A stretch of DNA of 64,000 nucleotides from the NCBI GenBank assembly GCA_963825625.1, contig CAWGUF010000015.1, positions 29,082-93,081 of the forward strand, in the 5' to 3' direction. The DNA comes from CAMDPA01 sp963825625. GTDB lineage: Bacteria; Pseudomonadota; Alphaproteobacteria; Rhizobiales; Hyphomicrobiaceae. The notes under the pieces are model-generated. The model ran no database searches. It had not been told where the DNA came from and worked only from the letters and a program-made list of their open reading frames with translations. The translations under genes were made by a program, and so were the position numbers. Below, in pieces: positions 9,183 to 17,953 of this stretch (within the stretch, counting starts at the first letter, position 1; each line of letters starts with the position of its first letter).

Positions 9183-10592
9183 ATGCCCGACACCAACATC
9201 ACGGCAGCCGCGCTAGACTTCATCGAAGGCGTGTCGTTCAAGGACCTTCCCACGGAGGCGCTCCGGATCGGCCGCCGCTGCATGATAGATACGCTCGGCC
9301 TCTATCTGGCTGGCGGTCTAGAGCACTCGGTGCAAATGCTGGCGGTGGATGCCGTGGAAACCGGTGGACGACCCGACGCCCTGATCATCGCGGGCGGCAA
9401 TGCCAAGGCGCCGGCGCCGATCGCGGCGCGCGTCCTCGGTACCGCCGGGCATGCGCACGACTGGGACGATACCCAGGTGAGCCACGATCCCGCGCATGTA
9501 TATGGCCTGCTGACGCATCCTTCCTGCCCACCACTTACGGCGGCGCTGGTCATGGCGCAGCGGATCGGAAACGTCGACGGACGCCGCTTCATGCTCGCGT
9601 TTCAGACCGGTTTCGAGGTCGAGTGCAAAATCTCCGAATGGATGTTGCCGCGGCACTATCGGCGCGGACATCATTCCAGCGGCACAGTGGGCACCTTCGG
9701 CGCTGCTGTCGCTGCAGCAAAGCTGCTTGACCTCAAGGGGGAGGCACTGGCGAATACGCTCGGCATTGCTGCGAGCCTGGCGGCGGGAATTCGCTGCAAC
9801 TTCGGCACCATGACCAAGCCCTTGCATGTCGGACGCGCGGCGGAAAACGGCGTTACCGCTGCGCTGCTCGCCGCGCGCGGCTTCACAGCCGACCCGCAGG
9901 CGCTGGACGGTCAATGGGGATTTCTCCAGGTCATGGGTGAAGGCGCGAGCCCGGAGAAGCTCTCCCAGGGCTTTGGCAAGACATGGACGATTGTCGACCC
10001 CGGCGTCAGCATCAAGCCTTACCCCTCGGGCATTCTCACGCACCAATCGATGGATGCCATGCTGGCGCTGGTCACCGAGCACGACCTGAAGCCGGAGGAG
10101 GTGGCCGCCATCCGATTCTATGCGGGCAAGAACATTACAGAGCCGATCCGCTATCCGGTGGCGAGAAACCACCTGCAGGCCAAGTTCTCGATGCCGGCAC
10201 TGCTTTCCATGCTGGTGTTGAAGCGTCGGGCCAGCCATCACGAGTTCATGGACGAATTCGTGGCGGGTGCTGCGATGCAGGACATGCAGAAACGCACCAC
10301 CGTGCACGAAGACGCCGAGATCGATGCCAGGGGCTACGACCTGATCCGTTCGCGCATCGAGGTGGACACGAAGGACGGCCGGACGCTCGTGAAATGGGCC
10401 GACGAGCGCTATCGCGGCGGGCCGCTCAATCCGATCCCGGATGCAGAGTTGGAAGCGAAGTTCCGGATGTGTGCCGAAGGGACTGTCGGCAAGGCGGCGG
10501 AAGATAGACTGCTGGCCGCGGTAGAAGGCCTGGAGGGACTGAGTGATGCCGCGGAGCTGGCACGGCTCATGACCTACGAGGTGCAGCACTGA
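9183..10592 (+). CDS. MmgE/PrpD family protein (469 aa)
   Basis: Member of the 2-methylcitrate dehydratase / cis-aconitate decarboxylase-like fold family. Typical segments are present: an N-terminal helical domain with RRCMIDTLGLYLAGG, the active-site region AGHAHDWDDTQ, GLLTHPSCPPLTAAL, then GTFGAAVAAAKLL, KPLHVGRAAENGVTAALLAA, and a C-terminal lid domain beginning near IKPYPSGILTHQSMDAM. The combination with an adjacent acyl-CoA dehydrogenase suggests catabolism of an organic acid or its CoA ester rather than the methylcitrate cycle proper. Start at 9183 (MPDTNITAAA) because upstream residues in frame are not family-like. Stop is 42 bases before the dehydrogenase start. Confidence 0.9.
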   Translation: MPDTNITAAALDFIEGVSFKDLPTEALRIGRRCMIDTLGLYLAGGLEHSVQMLAVDAVETGGRPDALIIAGGNAKAPAPIAARVLGTAGHAHDWDDTQVSHDPAHVYGLLTHPSCPPLTAALVMAQRIGNVDGRRFMLAFQTGFEVECKISEWMLPRHYRRGHHSSGTVGTFGAAVAAAKLLDLKGEALANTLGIAASLAAGIRCNFGTMTKPLHVGRAAENGVTAALLAARGFTADPQALDGQWGFLQVMGEGASPEKLSQGFGKTWTIVDPGVSIKPYPSGILTHQSMDAMLALVTEHDLKPEEVAAIRFYAGKNITEPIRYPVARNHLQAKFSMPALLSMLVLKRRASHHEFMDEFVAGAAMQDMQKRTTVHEDAEIDARGYDLIRSRIEVDTKDGRTLVKWADERYRGGPLNPIPDAELEAKFRMCAEGTVGKAAEDRLLAAVEGLEGLSDAAELARLMTYEVQH

Positions 10593-10634
10593 CTACTGCT
10601 GGTCCGAAACAGCTTGCCAGGAGGAGCCGGGGTC

Positions 10635-11785
10635 ATGAGGTTCACCACTGAACAGGTGCTGCTGCGGGAGAGCGTGCGCAAGCTGATGGATACGCACGCG
10701 CCGCCCGCGTACGTGCGCGAGAAGGACCGTGCCAAAGCCTACCCTTACGAGCTCTACGACGAATGGGTTAAGGCGGGACTGATCGGGGTCGCGTTCCCGG
10801 AGATCTACGGCGGCTCCGGCGGCAGTGTCATCGACCTCGCCATCTGCACCGAAGAGATCGCCTACACCAGCGCAGACTTCCAGATGTGCTACGGCGGCGT
10901 AGTGTTCTGCGCCATGAACCTGCTTGCAAAGGGCAGCGAGGAACAGAAGGCTTTCTGGCTGCCGAAGCTGGCCAGCGGCGAGCGCCGGCTGTCGATCTCG
11001 ATGTCGGAACCGGAGGCGGGCTCAGATGTCGGCGCCATACGCACGCGCGCCGAGCGCGATTCGAGCGGGCGCGGCTGGGTGGTCAACGGCCAGAAGCTGT
11101 GGAACACGGCCGCGGGAGCGCGCGACAATACGCTGTGTGTCTATCTGAAGACGGATTCCGAGGCGCACTACCGCAAGGGCATGTCGCTGTTCCTCATCGA
11201 CAACGATACGCCCGGAGTAAAGCTCAACAAGCTCGACATGCTCGGACGGCACTGCGCCGGCACCTATGAGGTGTTCTTCTCCGACGTGCAAGTCGACGAC
11301 GACCGGGTCGTCGGCGGCGTCAACAAGGGGTGGGACTACGTGCTGGCCGGCCTGCAGGTGGAGCGCATCGTGTCGGCGGCCGGCAATTGCGGCGGAGCGC
11401 AGGCCGTCGTCGACATGGCGGTCGCCTACGCCAAGGAGCGCAAGCAGTTCGGCCGGCCGATCGGTACCAACCAGGCGATCGCGCACATGATCGCCGACAT
11501 GCAGACCGAGGTGGCGGCGGCCAAGGCCCTGATCTGGCAGGCTGCAGAGAAGGTGGCTCTAGGCGAGGACGCCTTGGCGAAATCACCATGGCCAAGCTGT
11601 TTTCGTCGGAGACCTATGTCAAGGTCGCCAACATGGGCATGCAGATCATGGGTGGTTATGGCTACTCGATGGAGTTCGACATGCAGCGCCACTATCGCGA
11701 CTGCCGCTCCACCACGATCGCGGCCGGCTCATCGCAGATTCAGCGCAACCTGATCGCCGGCCTCATGGGCCTGAAGGTCCAGTGA
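10635..11785 (+). CDS. Acyl-CoA dehydrogenase, interrupted by one frameshift
   Basis: FAD-dependent dehydrogenase of acyl-CoA thioesters. The first ~315 codons read well: MRFTTEQVLLRESVRK, GVAFPEIYGGSGG, the FAD/substrate motif LSISMSEPEAGSDVGAIRT, and ERKQFGRPIG near the C-terminal domain. At about 11,577 the frame breaks. The family-typical C-terminus (MGMQIMGGYGYSMEFDMQRHYRDC, ending at the stop at 11,785) continues in another frame. Restoring one G in TTGGCGAAATC gives ...ALAEITMAKLF, so a one-base loss explains it. Preceded by a good ribosome site (AGGAGCCGGGG). It could be a recent pseudogene, but similar indels elsewhere in the window favour sequence error. Confidence 0.88.
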
Positions 11786-12128
11786 CAGAATAACTATTTG
11801 ATTTTAATCACACTTCATGTCGGCTTTACGGCTTGAAGATGGGCTTATTGCAATCAGGCAGGAATGTGCTTAACTTTGCTCCAGATGCTGATGGTTCTCG
11901 AGTTGCCGTGACATCTCCGTCATGGGATGGGCTCCCGGTCACCGCCAGTGTCATCAACAGCCGATGTGCTGCGCTATTGCGCATGAACAACGGGGTGCAT
12001 GACGGTCCTAATGACTCGATGCCACACAGTGTCTGAGCAAATTACACAGGACGCCCCTGTTTCAACGCGCATGTCAGAAGGACCCAAACATCAAGATGCG
12101 ACCTGCTCTTGAGGGCAGCCGTGCAGGC
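11786..12128. other. Intergenic region upstream of rsfS
   Basis: About 340 bases between the dehydrogenase and rsfS. An AT-rich stretch begins right after the stop (TAACTATTTGATTTTAATCA). A 67-codon open frame at 11,833-12,036 lacks recognisable sequence and a ribosome site, so it is not called. In this order rsfS often follows nadD; nadD is not here. Confidence 0.4.
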
Positions 12129-12506
12129 ATGCCCAAGCCCGAGCTCGTCTCCGAAGGATCGAGCTCCAAACATCTCCTCGAAACAATTTTGCACTGGCTC
12201 GACGAGGCCAAGGCCGAGGGGGTGGTCGCAATCGACCTGAATGGCAAGTCGTCGATCGGCGACTTCATGGTCATCGCCTCCGGCCGTTCGGACCGACATG
12301 TCGGTGCCATCGGCGAGCAAATCCAGCGCAAGTTGAAAGAGCAGGGCCTCGGCCGGGCGCGGATCGAGGGGTTGGAAGCGTGCGACTGGGTGCTGATCGA
12401 CACGGGCGACATCATCGTCCACGTCTTCAGGCCCGAGGTGCGCGAATTCTACAATCTGGAGCGGATGTGGTCGGCCGAGCGACCGGCAGACACGCAGACC
12501 CACTGA
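12129..12506 (+). CDS. rsfS: Ribosomal silencing factor RsfS (125 aa)
   Basis: Binds L14 and blocks subunit joining when nutrients are low. The compact iojap/RsfS domain is complete: LLETILHWLDEAKAEGVVAIDL, then SIGDFMVIASGRSDRHVGAI, ARIEGLEACDWVLIDTGDII and the hallmark VHVFRPEVREFYNLERMW. The start could be 12,096 or the ATG at 12,129; I use the latter because the 11 extra residues are not conserved in character. It lies 122 bases before rlmH, the usual alphaproteobacterial order. Confidence 0.93.
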   Translation: MPKPELVSEGSSSKHLLETILHWLDEAKAEGVVAIDLNGKSSIGDFMVIASGRSDRHVGAIGEQIQRKLKEQGLGRARIEGLEACDWVLIDTGDIIVHVFRPEVREFYNLERMWSAERPADTQTH

Positions 12507-12628
12507 TCGCAGCGGCCTGTGCCGGCCCGTCGGGCATAACAGCCGCAGCGACGGGTTCGGCGCAGCGCTGCTGATCGGCAAGGAGCGTGCGTTTCGCCCC
12601 GGTGCGATTCGACCCTTGGCGGTGAGTA

Positions 12629-13112
12629 ATGCGCCTCCTCATAGCAGCTGTTGGCCGGCTCAAGGATGGTCCGGAGCGCCAGCTTTATGCTCGCTACGCC
12701 GAGCGCATCGCCGCGCAGGGGCGAAGCGTTGCCCTAGGCCCGCTGGAGCTTGCCGAAATTGCCGAAGGACGCGCTCCTGGTTCGGATGCGCGAATGACGG
12801 ATGAGGGCGAGCGTCTGGCAGCGCGCTGCAGCAATGCCGAAATCCGCGTTCTTCTCGACGAGGATGGGAAAGGACTCAAGCAGCCGTGAGATTGCGGAGC
12901 TGATCCGGGACGCGCGCGATGCGGGTGCTGACAGCCTGGCATTTCTGATCGGCGGGCCTGATGGTCACGGAGCGGCCGCCCGCGCAGCATGCCGGCACCG
13001 CATATCGCTGGGACGCATCACGCTGCCGCACGGGCTTGCCCGCGTGGTACTGGCCGAACAGCTGTACCGCGCTGTGACCATCATCGCCGGCCATCCCTAC
13101 CATCGAGATTGA
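12629..13112 (+). CDS. rlmH: 23S rRNA pseudouridine-1915 N3-methyltransferase RlmH, one frameshift
   Basis: SPOUT-class SAM methyltransferase of helix 69. The N-terminal half reads MRLLIAAVGRLKDGPERQLY ... ARCSNAEIRVLLDEDGKGL. It then hits a stop at 12,889 because of one extra A in ACTCAAGCAGC near 12,878. Removing it continues as SSREIAELIRDARDAGADSL, FLIGGPDGHG (the SAM-knot motif) and ISLGRITLPHGLARVVLAEQ, ending AGHPYHRD at 13,112. The length after repair is normal (~160 aa). GPDGHG and LPHGL show the methyltransferase is otherwise intact, so sequence error is the likeliest cause. Confidence 0.9.
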
Positions 13113-13341
13113 GCAGGGCGCCCGATTGCTGTTGCCGCGGCGGTTAGGCAGTGGGTGCGGCAGAATTGGCACGGTGGTGCGCCTGAACTGCAAGGGGCAA
13201 CATTGAGATGGGAGCGAGCCCAATCACGTCGTGCAAGGCGACTTGTGCGTCGCGAAGCTGCTATCCAACCGGCGCAAGCAGGATTACGACGTTGCTTCCA
13301 ACGTTGTGTTTCCAGGACATCCGCCAGAACGAGGTGCGCAT

Positions 13342-13824
13342 ATGGCCAACACGCTGTTACGCCTTGCGGCAGGGTTCATCGCAGGTGCGCTGGCTGTGCT
13401 CATCTTCCATCAGGGGATGTATTTCGTCATGGCTCAGCTCGGGGTGCCGTTGCGTGGCGCACCGTGGCGCATGACCCCGATGGCACCTCTTGGCGTTCCA
13501 TTGCTGCTCAACGCGATGTTCTGGGGCGGACTGTGGGGAATGCTATTCGCCGCAATCTGCGATCATCTGCCAGGCCGGCAGGCTTGGCTCAAAGGCTTTG
13601 TCTTCGGGATCGTATTCCCGATGCTGCTCGGCAGCTGGCTCATCGTATCCCTGATCAAGGGGCGACCGGTGTTTGCCGGCGCATTCGTCAACGGCTTCAA
13701 TCCGATGGCGCTACGTACGGGGTTCCTGCTCAACGGCGTGGCATTCGGCATCGGCCTGGGGCTGCTTTATGCAGCGCTGGCCAAGCTCATGCCCGTCGCG
13801 GCGCCATCGACCGACGACGCTTAG
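13342..13824 (+). CDS. Four-helix integral membrane protein (160 aa)
   Basis: Not assigned to a named family. It has four hydrophobic segments: LRLAAGFIAGALAVLIF near the N-terminus, LGVPLLLNAMFWGGLWGMLF, FVFGIVFPMLLGSWLIVSLI and FLLNGVAFGIGLGLLYAAL. Loops are short and the C-terminus is short and acidic. The ATG at 13,342 follows GAGGTGCGCAT, and the in-frame extension upstream is basic and not membrane-like. It is not obviously linked to the genes either side: the next operon is on the other strand and convergent, 74 bases away. Confidence 0.7.
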   Translation: MANTLLRLAAGFIAGALAVLIFHQGMYFVMAQLGVPLRGAPWRMTPMAPLGVPLLLNAMFWGGLWGMLFAAICDHLPGRQAWLKGFVFGIVFPMLLGSWLIVSLIKGRPVFAGAFVNGFNPMALRTGFLLNGVAFGIGLGLLYAALAKLMPVAAPSTDDA

Positions 13825-13852
13825 CCGAGTCCTGGCACGTCCGGCGGCATCA

Positions 13853-13881
13853 GGCGTCGATGTCGGGCGTCGATGTCGGGC
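13853..13881. repeat. Short tandem repeat (12 bp x 2)
   Basis: GGCGTCGATGTC occurs twice in tandem in the convergent gap between the membrane protein gene and the lyase-like gene. It is too short to classify. Confidence 0.6.
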
Positions 13882-13897
13882 GCCGCGTTCTGCGCGC

Positions 13898-14788
13898 TCA
13901 CTGCACGCGGAGCTCGAGAGGCGTCAGCACAATGCTCGAGTTGGCGGGCGAGGGCATCCAGTCACGACCCGAGCGCGAGTAGTGGGTATCGCCGACGACG
14001 CCAATCCAACGCTGCTCGACAGTGCCGCGCCAAGCGAGATTTTGCTTCTCGACCTGCAGCTTTCCATCGACCCACACGCGCATCAGGCCATCTTGCTTGC
14101 CTGGATTGTTGAGCACGGCCTCCTGCTCGATGTGGATCCAACGCCCCGGCTCGAGACCACTATTGGACCGATCGAGCGCAGCAACGTTCCGGCGTTCGCC
14201 GTTCTGCGCCTTGGGCACCACGACGAAGTCTCCTTCCGAGCGCCAAACGACATGGACGCCAAACGGCTTGGCGTTCGGTGGAGGCTCCAGGTCCATGCTT
14301 CCCGGCAGGCCACCGATGATACCGGGGAGCCGGCCTCCAGAACCGTGCTTGAAAGACTTCGGAACCCAGACGCTGTACGAGAGGCAAGCCGATGTCGCCT
14401 GGGACAAGGAGTTGGACTCCCAAAGAAAGCTCATGCCGCTGACACGATCGTCCAGACTGGCCGGAACACCATCCTGTGCTCGCAATGAAACTTCGAGCGC
14501 ATGCGGGTGCGCCTTGTCGCCGGTTGCAATCACCCGCGCGTTGGAGAGCACACCCCAATCGGTACCCCAGAATTTCTGCTGCAGCTCCGAAACCGAGAGC
14601 GGCTCGCCCTGTCCTCTTGCCAGCGAGAAAACGACACCGCGCTGATAGCGCGCGTCGCATGACGGCGTATCAGCCTTGTGGAGAAGGGTCTTGGCGGCAA
14701 AAACGCCGCCCAGCAGCAAGGCTATGCCGCCTGCAATGTTGTAGAGGGTGCGGTTCGAGACCGCATTATAGCGCTGTTTGACGATCAT
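13898..14788 (-). CDS. Membrane-anchored polysaccharide-lyase-14-like protein (296 aa)
   Basis: An N-terminal membrane anchor (LYNIAGGIALLLGGVFAAKT) is followed by a ~240-residue extracytoplasmic domain. Sequence signposts match the PL14 / alginate-lyase-type jelly roll: CLSYSVWVPKSFKHGSGGRL then PGIIGGLPG, FGVHVVWRSEGDF, and the C-terminal block GRWIHIEQEAVLNNPG followed by DGLMRVWVDGKLQVE. It is last in an operon after the type I secretion ABC protein and adaptor (21-base gap). That placement suggests a role in processing or assembly of an exported polysaccharide or glycosylated product. Whether it is catalytic cannot be decided from sequence: I cannot locate the active-site Tyr/Lys with confidence. 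Confidence 0.72.
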   Translation of the reverse strand: MIVKQRYNAVSNRTLYNIAGGIALLLGGVFAAKTLLHKADTPSCDARYQRGVVFSLARGQGEPLSVSELQQKFWGTDWGVLSNARVIATGDKAHPHALEVSLRAQDGVPASLDDRVSGMSFLWESNSLSQATSACLSYSVWVPKSFKHGSGGRLPGIIGGLPGSMDLEPPPNAKPFGVHVVWRSEGDFVVVPKAQNGERRNVAALDRSNSGLEPGRWIHIEQEAVLNNPGKQDGLMRVWVDGKLQVEKQNLAWRGTVEQRWIGVVGDTHYSRSGRDWMPSPANSSIVLTPLELRVQ

Positions 14789-14809
14789 GTTCTTATTGTT
14801 CCTCAGGCA

Positions 14810-15793
14810 TCAGGTGCGAAAAGCGCGATTGAGATTGCGGACGACGGGGTCGAGTAGCTGGTCGAGCAGCGTGCGCTGGCCGTTGAGGAGTAGAAGCTCG
14901 GCTCGCATGCCCGGGTGAAGCTTGATCCGAGGCGCGGGCCCGGACATCGGCTCGGTCAGCTCGACGCGCGCGAGGAAGTAACGAGCGCCGGTACGCTTGT
15001 CCTCGAGGCTATCCGGCGAGACCCAGGCCAAGCGGGCGGCGAGGGGGCTGCGATCGCGCCACGACAGCGAGCGAAGCCAAACCTTGGCAGACATGCCCGG
15101 CACAGCATCCTCTATCTGCGACGGCGACAGGCGGCCTTCCAGCACGAGGCGATCATCAATCGGAACGACCTCAGCGATGGTGGCACCGGGCTGAATAACG
15201 GCTCCCTTGCCCTTGATTGCCAGGGACAGAACCCTGCCGGCAACCGGCGCACGGATGTGCATTCGGGCGAGCTCCTGCTCAGCCAGTGCAATCCTTGCAA
15301 CGAAGCCCGCCGCCTCCTGCTCGATCTCGGCGACCTTCCGCTCCAGGGCCAGCAGGCGGGACTTTGCAGCCAGCTTCATCTCGACCAATTGGCCGAGCGT
15401 GGCGGTTTCCTCACGGATCAGCTGGAGCTGGCGTTTGGCGGCGTCGGATTGCGTCTTCAACGCGACAATCTGCTTGTCGAGCTGAGCGGTGTCGAGCGTG
15501 GCAATGGTCTGGCCCGCCTCGACCTCATCACCTTCGCGGATGAGAACGGCACCAACGATTCCACCGGAATGATGTTGGACGGGTTGGACCTTGCTCTCCA
15601 CGACGACGCTGCCCTGGAATGCAATACCCTTGTCGAGCGGCGCATAGGCCGCGGCGCCGAGCCCTGCACCGAAAAACAGCATGAGCGTAAGAAAGCCGAT
15701 CGCCACCGGACCGCGAATATCGAGGCGCGGCATGACGGATTGTCTGTTGCCGGGAATAGCGGCAGGCGTCCGGGTCGAGCTTATTTTACGCAT
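14810..15793 (-). CDS. HlyD/PrtE-type membrane fusion (adaptor) protein of type I secretion (327 aa)
   Basis: Periplasmic adaptor that links an inner-membrane ABC exporter to an outer-membrane channel. One N-terminal membrane helix (VAIGFLTLMLFFGAGLGAAA) leads to a biotinyl-lipoyl-like segment (GIVGAVLIREGDEVEAGQTI). A coiled-coil hairpin with heptad character follows (about 105-190), then the second lipoyl half (MHIRAPVAGRVLSL) and beta-barrel regions. At ~327 residues it is shorter than the usual 430-residue HlyD proteins because the hairpin is short. It starts 12 bases after the ABC gene stop, so the two are translationally close. Confidence 0.9.
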   Translation of the reverse strand: MRKISSTRTPAAIPGNRQSVMPRLDIRGPVAIGFLTLMLFFGAGLGAAAYAPLDKGIAFQGSVVVESKVQPVQHHSGGIVGAVLIREGDEVEAGQTIATLDTAQLDKQIVALKTQSDAAKRQLQLIREETATLGQLVEMKLAAKSRLLALERKVAEIEQEAAGFVARIALAEQELARMHIRAPVAGRVLSLAIKGKGAVIQPGATIAEVVPIDDRLVLEGRLSPSQIEDAVPGMSAKVWLRSLSWRDRSPLAARLAWVSPDSLEDKRTGARYFLARVELTEPMSGPAPRIKLHPGMRAELLLLNGQRTLLDQLLDPVVRNLNRAFRT

Positions 15794-15805
15794 GCTTTCG
15801 CTCCC

Positions 15806-17548
15806 TCAGCCTGCCTTCTTGAGCTGGACGCCGCCGGGCGCAGATGGCGTTCCTGGCGCTCGAGGTGCCGATGCGGCCCTGCTATCGGCCGGCTGTGTGC
15901 CTTGCAGCGTCTTGAGCACCTCATTGCGAGGTCCGCAGGCCTGTACCGCCCCGCCGGCCAGCACGACCAACTTATCGGTGACGGCCAGAAGGCGTGGATC
16001 CTGGGTGGCGATCACCAGACCGACGCCCTCGGACTTCAGGCTTTCCAATACGGACATCAGCCGCTTGATGCCTTCCCCGTCCAAGCCCACCTCCGGCTCG
16101 TCGAGCACGACGTGAAGCGGCCGGCCATGAAGCGCGCGGGCAAGAGCTATCGCGCGGCGCTCGCGCATGGCCAGGCCGAGCCCACCAGGGCCGACCTGAG
16201 TGTCATATCCGTTGTGCAGGGCAGACAGAATCTCATGTACGCCTGCTCTGTTCGCGGAGCGGACAACTGCTGCTGCGGCGGCCGGGCGGAACCGCGAGAT
16301 ATTGTCGTGGACGCTACCTTCGACGAGCGCGGGCTCGTCTGGCAGATAGCCGACCAGCGGATGCGACCTGGCACGCTGCCATTTGACAATGGGAACCCCG
16401 TCCAGAGTAGCGGCGCCGGCGGTCGGCACGGCTGCGCCGGCCAGCAGTGCGGCCAGCGTCGACTTGCCCGCACCATTCGATCCGACAATGCCGACGCACT
16501 CGCCGGGCTCCAATGCAAGCTCGACATTGCGCAGCGCCGGTATTCGGCGTCCGGGATGATAATAGGTGACCGAACTCAAGAGAATTAGCCCGACCGGCGA
16601 CACGCTGTCGTCGGCGGTCAATGGCAGTACGGCTTCGGCGGGCAAGGCGCTCAGACGGCGATAGGCCTGCAGAGCAATCTTGATGTTGCGGAAACCCGAG
16701 ACGAGCTGCTCCAAAGGCGACATCATCCGCGAGAGTACGATGACGCCGGCGATCAGCGCGCCGGCGGCAAGCTCACCGCCGATCACGAGCCACGCGCCCA
16801 GGCCATAGCAACCGAGCTGGCCACCGACCCGCACGGCCCGCACCATAGCCTTGATGAGACTGGCGCGCTTGCCAGCCGTGTAGGCGCTGGCAACATGGGA
16901 CCGATTATAGCGTTCCCAATGCGCGGCTGCACCATGCGCCAGACCGAGCGCACCGGCCAGTTGCGGGTCGCGCACCACCTGCGACCACCACTGCTCGGCA
17001 CGCTCGCGTGCGCTGTGGGCTTCCGACTGGGGCCGGTCCGATACGAGTGTCATCACAACGGCCGCGAGCACCATGATCACGGCCACCGCCGTCGCCAGCA
17101 GGCCAAGGGCGGGATTTAACAGCCACAGTATGGCCAGACTGACCGGGACCCATGGCAGGTCGAGGAGCGGCCCCAGGCCACCGGTTGTCAAAACATTACG
17201 GAAGTTGGCGAGCGCCACAGCGTCCGCGCGCATATCAGCCGCAGGCGATTCCAGGCTCAGGCCATTCTCAAGCACAAAGCGGCCGAGGATGTGATCGAGC
17301 CAGAGACCTGCCCGGAGCAGGATCCAGTCCCGGCAGGTATCGATGATTGCCATCGCAAGCAAGGCGCCGGCGGCTATGACCGTGAGCGCGACCAGCGTCT
17401 CGATCGAGCCAGACGGGACCACGGTATCGAAGATCTGCAGGGTGTACAGGGGCGTCGCCAGCAACAGCACATTGCTGCCGGCCGTAAACAGGAACGCAAG
17501 GAACATTGCCCGGCGAACCTGGCTGAGGAGCCGCCTAGAGGTACGCAT
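15806..17548 (-). CDS. Type I secretion ABC transporter, permease-ATPase fusion (580 aa), degenerate signature
   Basis: PrtD-like exporter half-molecule. The N-terminal transmembrane domain begins FLAFLFTAGSNVLLLATPLY and includes the family-typical TLQIFDTVVPSGSIETL. The nucleotide-binding domain has Walker A GSNGAGKST (about 362-370) and Walker B VVLDEPEVGLD. The LSGGQ signature is replaced by GLGLAMRERRAIALARAL: the SGGQ core is gone although the following RAIALARAL is normal. ATP hydrolysis may be weak. The start at 17,548 (MRTSRRLLSQ) is chosen because the 14 residues upstream are unlike the family. First gene of the secretion operon; no outer-membrane TolC-type gene or RTX substrate gene is present in the window. 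Confidence 0.88.
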   Translation of the reverse strand: MRTSRRLLSQVRRAMFLAFLFTAGSNVLLLATPLYTLQIFDTVVPSGSIETLVALTVIAAGALLAMAIIDTCRDWILLRAGLWLDHILGRFVLENGLSLESPAADMRADAVALANFRNVLTTGGLGPLLDLPWVPVSLAILWLLNPALGLLATAVAVIMVLAAVVMTLVSDRPQSEAHSARERAEQWWSQVVRDPQLAGALGLAHGAAAHWERYNRSHVASAYTAGKRASLIKAMVRAVRVGGQLGCYGLGAWLVIGGELAAGALIAGVIVLSRMMSPLEQLVSGFRNIKIALQAYRRLSALPAEAVLPLTADDSVSPVGLILLSSVTYYHPGRRIPALRNVELALEPGECVGIVGSNGAGKSTLAALLAGAAVPTAGAATLDGVPIVKWQRARSHPLVGYLPDEPALVEGSVHDNISRFRPAAAAAVVRSANRAGVHEILSALHNGYDTQVGPGGLGLAMRERRAIALARALHGRPLHVVLDEPEVGLDGEGIKRLMSVLESLKSEGVGLVIATQDPRLLAVTDKLVVLAGGAVQACGPRNEVLKTLQGTQPADSRAASAPRAPGTPSAPGGVQLKKAG

Positions 17549-17746
17549 GACCTGCCCTTCTGGGACTTCACACCCGCCACGACCCGACAACGATGTTCAA
17601 GGTCGTTCACTCACTGGAAACGATAGCGGGGATACGTAAAGGAAGGGCTTACGGGCGCACCGCCAAGCGGGCGTGCCCGGCTGTCCACCGGGCCAAAGGG
17701 TCATGACGTTGAAGATGGCGTGACCTTCGCCTGAAGGCCGGCCGAA

Positions 17747-17824
17747 GCTAGTGGCCTGTCGCGCCTAAATCGCTATGTTAGCCGCAACCGTCGACGATTT
17801 AGGCGCGACATGAAGGCCACTAGC
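17747..17824. repeat. Bulged palindrome 1
   Basis: Left arm 17,747-17,772 (GCTAGTGGCC then TGTCGCGCCTAAATCG) pairs perfectly with right arm 17,795-17,824. The exception is four extra bases in the right arm that read TTCA in left-arm orientation. The loop is 22 nt. There is no T-run on either side, so it is not a standard intrinsic terminator. Confidence 0.9.
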
Positions 17825-17837
17825 AAAGTCAATCACT

Positions 17838-17915
17838 TAGTGTGGCGTTCATCGCGCCTTAATTGACCCCAGCCGAGCCGCAACTATCAGTCAATTAAGG
17901 CGCGACGCCACACTA
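17838..17915. repeat. Bulged palindrome 2, related to palindrome 1
   Basis: Left arm 17,838-17,867 (TAGTGTGGCG, TTCA, then TCGCGCCTTAATTGAC) pairs with 17,890-17,915, which lacks the TTCA. The core TCGCGCCT(T)AA and the TTCA bulge are shared with palindrome 1, but here the bulge is in the left arm. It begins ~38 bases downstream of the infC stop. Confidence 0.9.
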
Positions 17916-17953
17916 GCCGGCCGGCAGTGCGGCGTGCGTCGCGGGCGGCACCC

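Larger units (their letters stand above)
17549..17953. other. Intergenic region between infC and the secretion operon
   Basis: Both flanking genes are on the minus strand. The left ~190 bases should hold the secretion-operon promoter. The right part (17,747-17,915) is filled by two large imperfect palindromes listed separately. No protein gene is visible. Confidence 0.6.

Noticed and set aside
11833..12036. 67-codon open frame between the acyl-CoA dehydrogenase and rsfS
   Set aside because: No ribosome site, no recognisable motif, and not longer than chance frames.
14915..16588. Plus-strand open frame of 557 codons
   Set aside because: Antisense to the adaptor and ABC exporter genes, which show clear motifs.
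17747..17915. Palindromes as intrinsic terminators of infC
   Set aside because: No T-run follows either stem in either direction, and the shared bulge and doubled arrangement are not terminator features.
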